Below are positions 62,908 through 64,000 of a stretch of DNA of 64,000 bases, piece by piece; the stretch's first letter is position 1, and each line of letters opens with the position of its first letter. This DNA is from Streptomyces sp. NBC_00659 (GTDB taxonomy: Bacteria; Actinomycetota; Actinomycetes; Streptomycetales; Streptomycetaceae): NCBI RefSeq assembly GCF_036226925.1, contig NZ_CP109031.1, forward strand, positions 868,001 through 932,000, in the 5' to 3' direction. The position numbers and the translations under genes are program-made. The notes under the pieces were generated by a model. The model did not search any database. It saw only the letters and a list, made by a program, of their open reading frames with translations, and was not told the DNA's origin.

Positions 62908-63558
62908 TCAGACGGCGGGGCAATCCTTCCAGGCCAGGTGGTAGACGGTGCTGATGTCACCGTCCGTCGAGTCCATGGTCATGAAGCTGGAGCTGCCGGG
63001 CGTCGAGGTGCCCGCGTTGACGCGAAGCTCGGTGTTGATGTTGAAGTTGCGCTGAACACCACAGGGCGCCCAGACCAGTTGGGCCCAGTCCGTGGTGTCC
63101 GTGGTCTGCCAGTCGTCGCCGTACGGGCCGCGGAAGGGGTGGGTGATGGAGGCCGTGTTCGGGGATCCCTGGAAGTAGTACGAGGCCTTCTCCGTGCTGC
63201 TGGCGCCCGGCTGGAGCGAGGCGAAGCCGCGGTAGTCCGCGCTGGCGATGGCATAGGTGAACCCCTGAGGGACATGCACGTTCAGGTTGAGCTGGCAGTT
63301 CTTGCGGAACGCGGTGGGGTCGGCGTTGCCTCCGACCTGGGCGAGGTACTGGCTGTAGGTCACCGTGAAGGCGGTGTTGTCCGGGGAGACGGCGACGGCC
63401 GCGGTCCCCTGGGGACAGCCGGATCCGTTGACCGTGGCGACACTGATGACGATCTTGTCCGGGGGCGGGTTTTCGATACCGGAGTTCGGGCTCGACAGGG
63501 GAAGCGCTGTGGCGAACAGGGCGGCGATCGCGCCACCCATGAACAGGCCACCGGCCAT
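62908..63558 (-). CDS. DUF4360 secreted protein
   Basis: 216 residues; ATG at 63556-63558 (TTGGAA upstream). The N-terminal signal MAGGLFMGGAIAALFATALPL is followed by the DUF4360 pattern VNGSGCPQGTAAVAVSPDNTAF, FTVTYSQYLAQVGG, RKNCQLNLNVHVPQGFTYAI and DYRGFASLQPGA. The C-terminal half holds two more Cys (WAPCGVQRNFNINTEL, AWKDCPAV), so two disulfides are likely. DUF4360 proteins are secreted, found in actinomycetes and fungi, and have no assigned function. Confidence 0.85.
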   Translation of the reverse strand: MAGGLFMGGAIAALFATALPLSSPNSGIENPPPDKIVISVATVNGSGCPQGTAAVAVSPDNTAFTVTYSQYLAQVGGNADPTAFRKNCQLNLNVHVPQGFTYAIASADYRGFASLQPGASSTEKASYYFQGSPNTASITHPFRGPYGDDWQTTDTTDWAQLVWAPCGVQRNFNINTELRVNAGTSTPGSSSFMTMDSTDGDISTVYHLAWKDCPAV

Positions 63559-64000
63559 GGTGTTCCAATCCGTTGCGTCGGTGTTCCGGCGGCAGCACGC
63601 GGGTGCGCCGCCGTGAATGGGGGGTGCGGCTCCCCGAACGGACGGGGAACCGTCGCGGACCAGCGTTGGATCAAGCGGTTCGTTTGTGCATGCGCATGAC
63701 AAATACATATGCGCGATCCGCTCCCGGCTGTGAAGGAGCTGTGAAGACCGGGAGCGACGAAATCGTATGTACGGGGGGCCGCACTGGACAGGGCCATCTC
63801 CGGCCATTCGATACGCGCCGTTCACACCCGGCGCCACGGTCACCGGCCTGTTCACCACGGTTCGCGCCACCCGCGGCCGTCGCGCCGGGCACGGCGGCCG
63901 CCCAGGAACCCTGCTCCGGGGGTGACGGTCTCCCGGCGGCCGTCACGGTGCGTGCCCGCCACCAAGGCGCCGGAGCACGCCCGGGCGCCCCGGCCGCCCC
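63559..64000. other. Upstream region at the right edge, no gene seen
   Basis: 442 bp without a believable gene. It contains a hairpin (63719-63756) and, near 63690-63715, the palindromic-looking TGCATGCGCATG and CATATGCGCG elements in a locally AT-rich stretch, plausible promoter or regulator sites of the DUF4360 gene. Confidence 0.5.
63719..63756. other. Hairpin with repeated loop
   Basis: A 9-bp stem CGCTCCCGG (63719-63727) with CCGGGAGCG (63748-63756). The loop contains CTGTGAAG twice. It lies upstream of the DUF4360 gene; role unknown. Confidence 0.55.

Overview
The window is high-GC actinobacterial DNA, almost certainly Streptomyces. Support: strong third-position GC bias, a chaplin, a WhiB protein, a SigB/SigF-type sigma factor, many SpoIIE-type phosphatases, Tat-exported flavoenzymes, DUF5133/DUF6296 families and GNNT-N14-16-GGGTAC/T-like promoters. 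No rRNA, tRNA or CRISPR array was seen.

Layout. 1-5 kb: a truncated YihY gene, a PRC-barrel protein, then a three-gene operon (PAS-GAF-PP2C phosphatase, B12-binding protein, STAS protein) that looks like a cobalamin-linked partner switch. 5-9.2 kb: winged-helix and DUF5133 proteins, Dps, a MEDS/anti-sigma kinase and a SigB-family sigma factor. 9.5-19.9 kb: a poly-HAMP hybrid histidine kinase, two more PP2C phosphatases, a HAD-like protein and a DMT transporter. 19.9-25.2 kb: ketosteroid dehydrogenase-like and cholesterol oxidase genes, divergent, with KstR-like operator sequences, then AhpD-like and DapB-like genes. 25.4-37 kb: a YciO/Sua5 protein, a secreted M4 protease, an MMPL exporter, an acetyltransferase, a sensor-PP2C-ATPase fusion and an MFS exporter.

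37.3-45.6 kb is accessory DNA. An 8.3-kb segment interrupts one ABC-2 permease gene: its 3' part lies at 37062-37298 and its 5' part at 45630-46260, with a 9-bp direct repeat at the two junctions. The insert carries two diverged copies of a SCO3933-like gene end, a broken DUF7144 gene, a ClC channel, an IS701-like element with a MazF-like passenger gene, and a two-gene unit: a small two-helix membrane protein plus a large NB-ARC/TPR (NLR-like) protein sharing a short SGVI-x-TGD motif. That unit is the best candidate for an undescribed system. The interrupted ABC operon (MarR regulator, ATPase, permease) also carries frameshifts, including a 16-bp tandem duplication in the ATPase.

47.8-64 kb returns to ordinary Streptomyces content: STAS, MarR, an atypical PP2C, two anti-sigma-type ATPases, cardiolipin synthase-like, GAF-ANTAR and WhiB proteins, a DoxX-peroxiredoxin operon, a TauD oxygenase convergent with a cytokinin-dehydrogenase-like oxidase, a flotillin/NfeD pair, secreted proteins and a short chaplin.

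Overall theme: five PP2C phosphatases, two STAS proteins, four RsbW-like ATPase domains and one SigB-type sigma factor suggest a dense stress-signalling neighbourhood. The pairing of individual components is inference.
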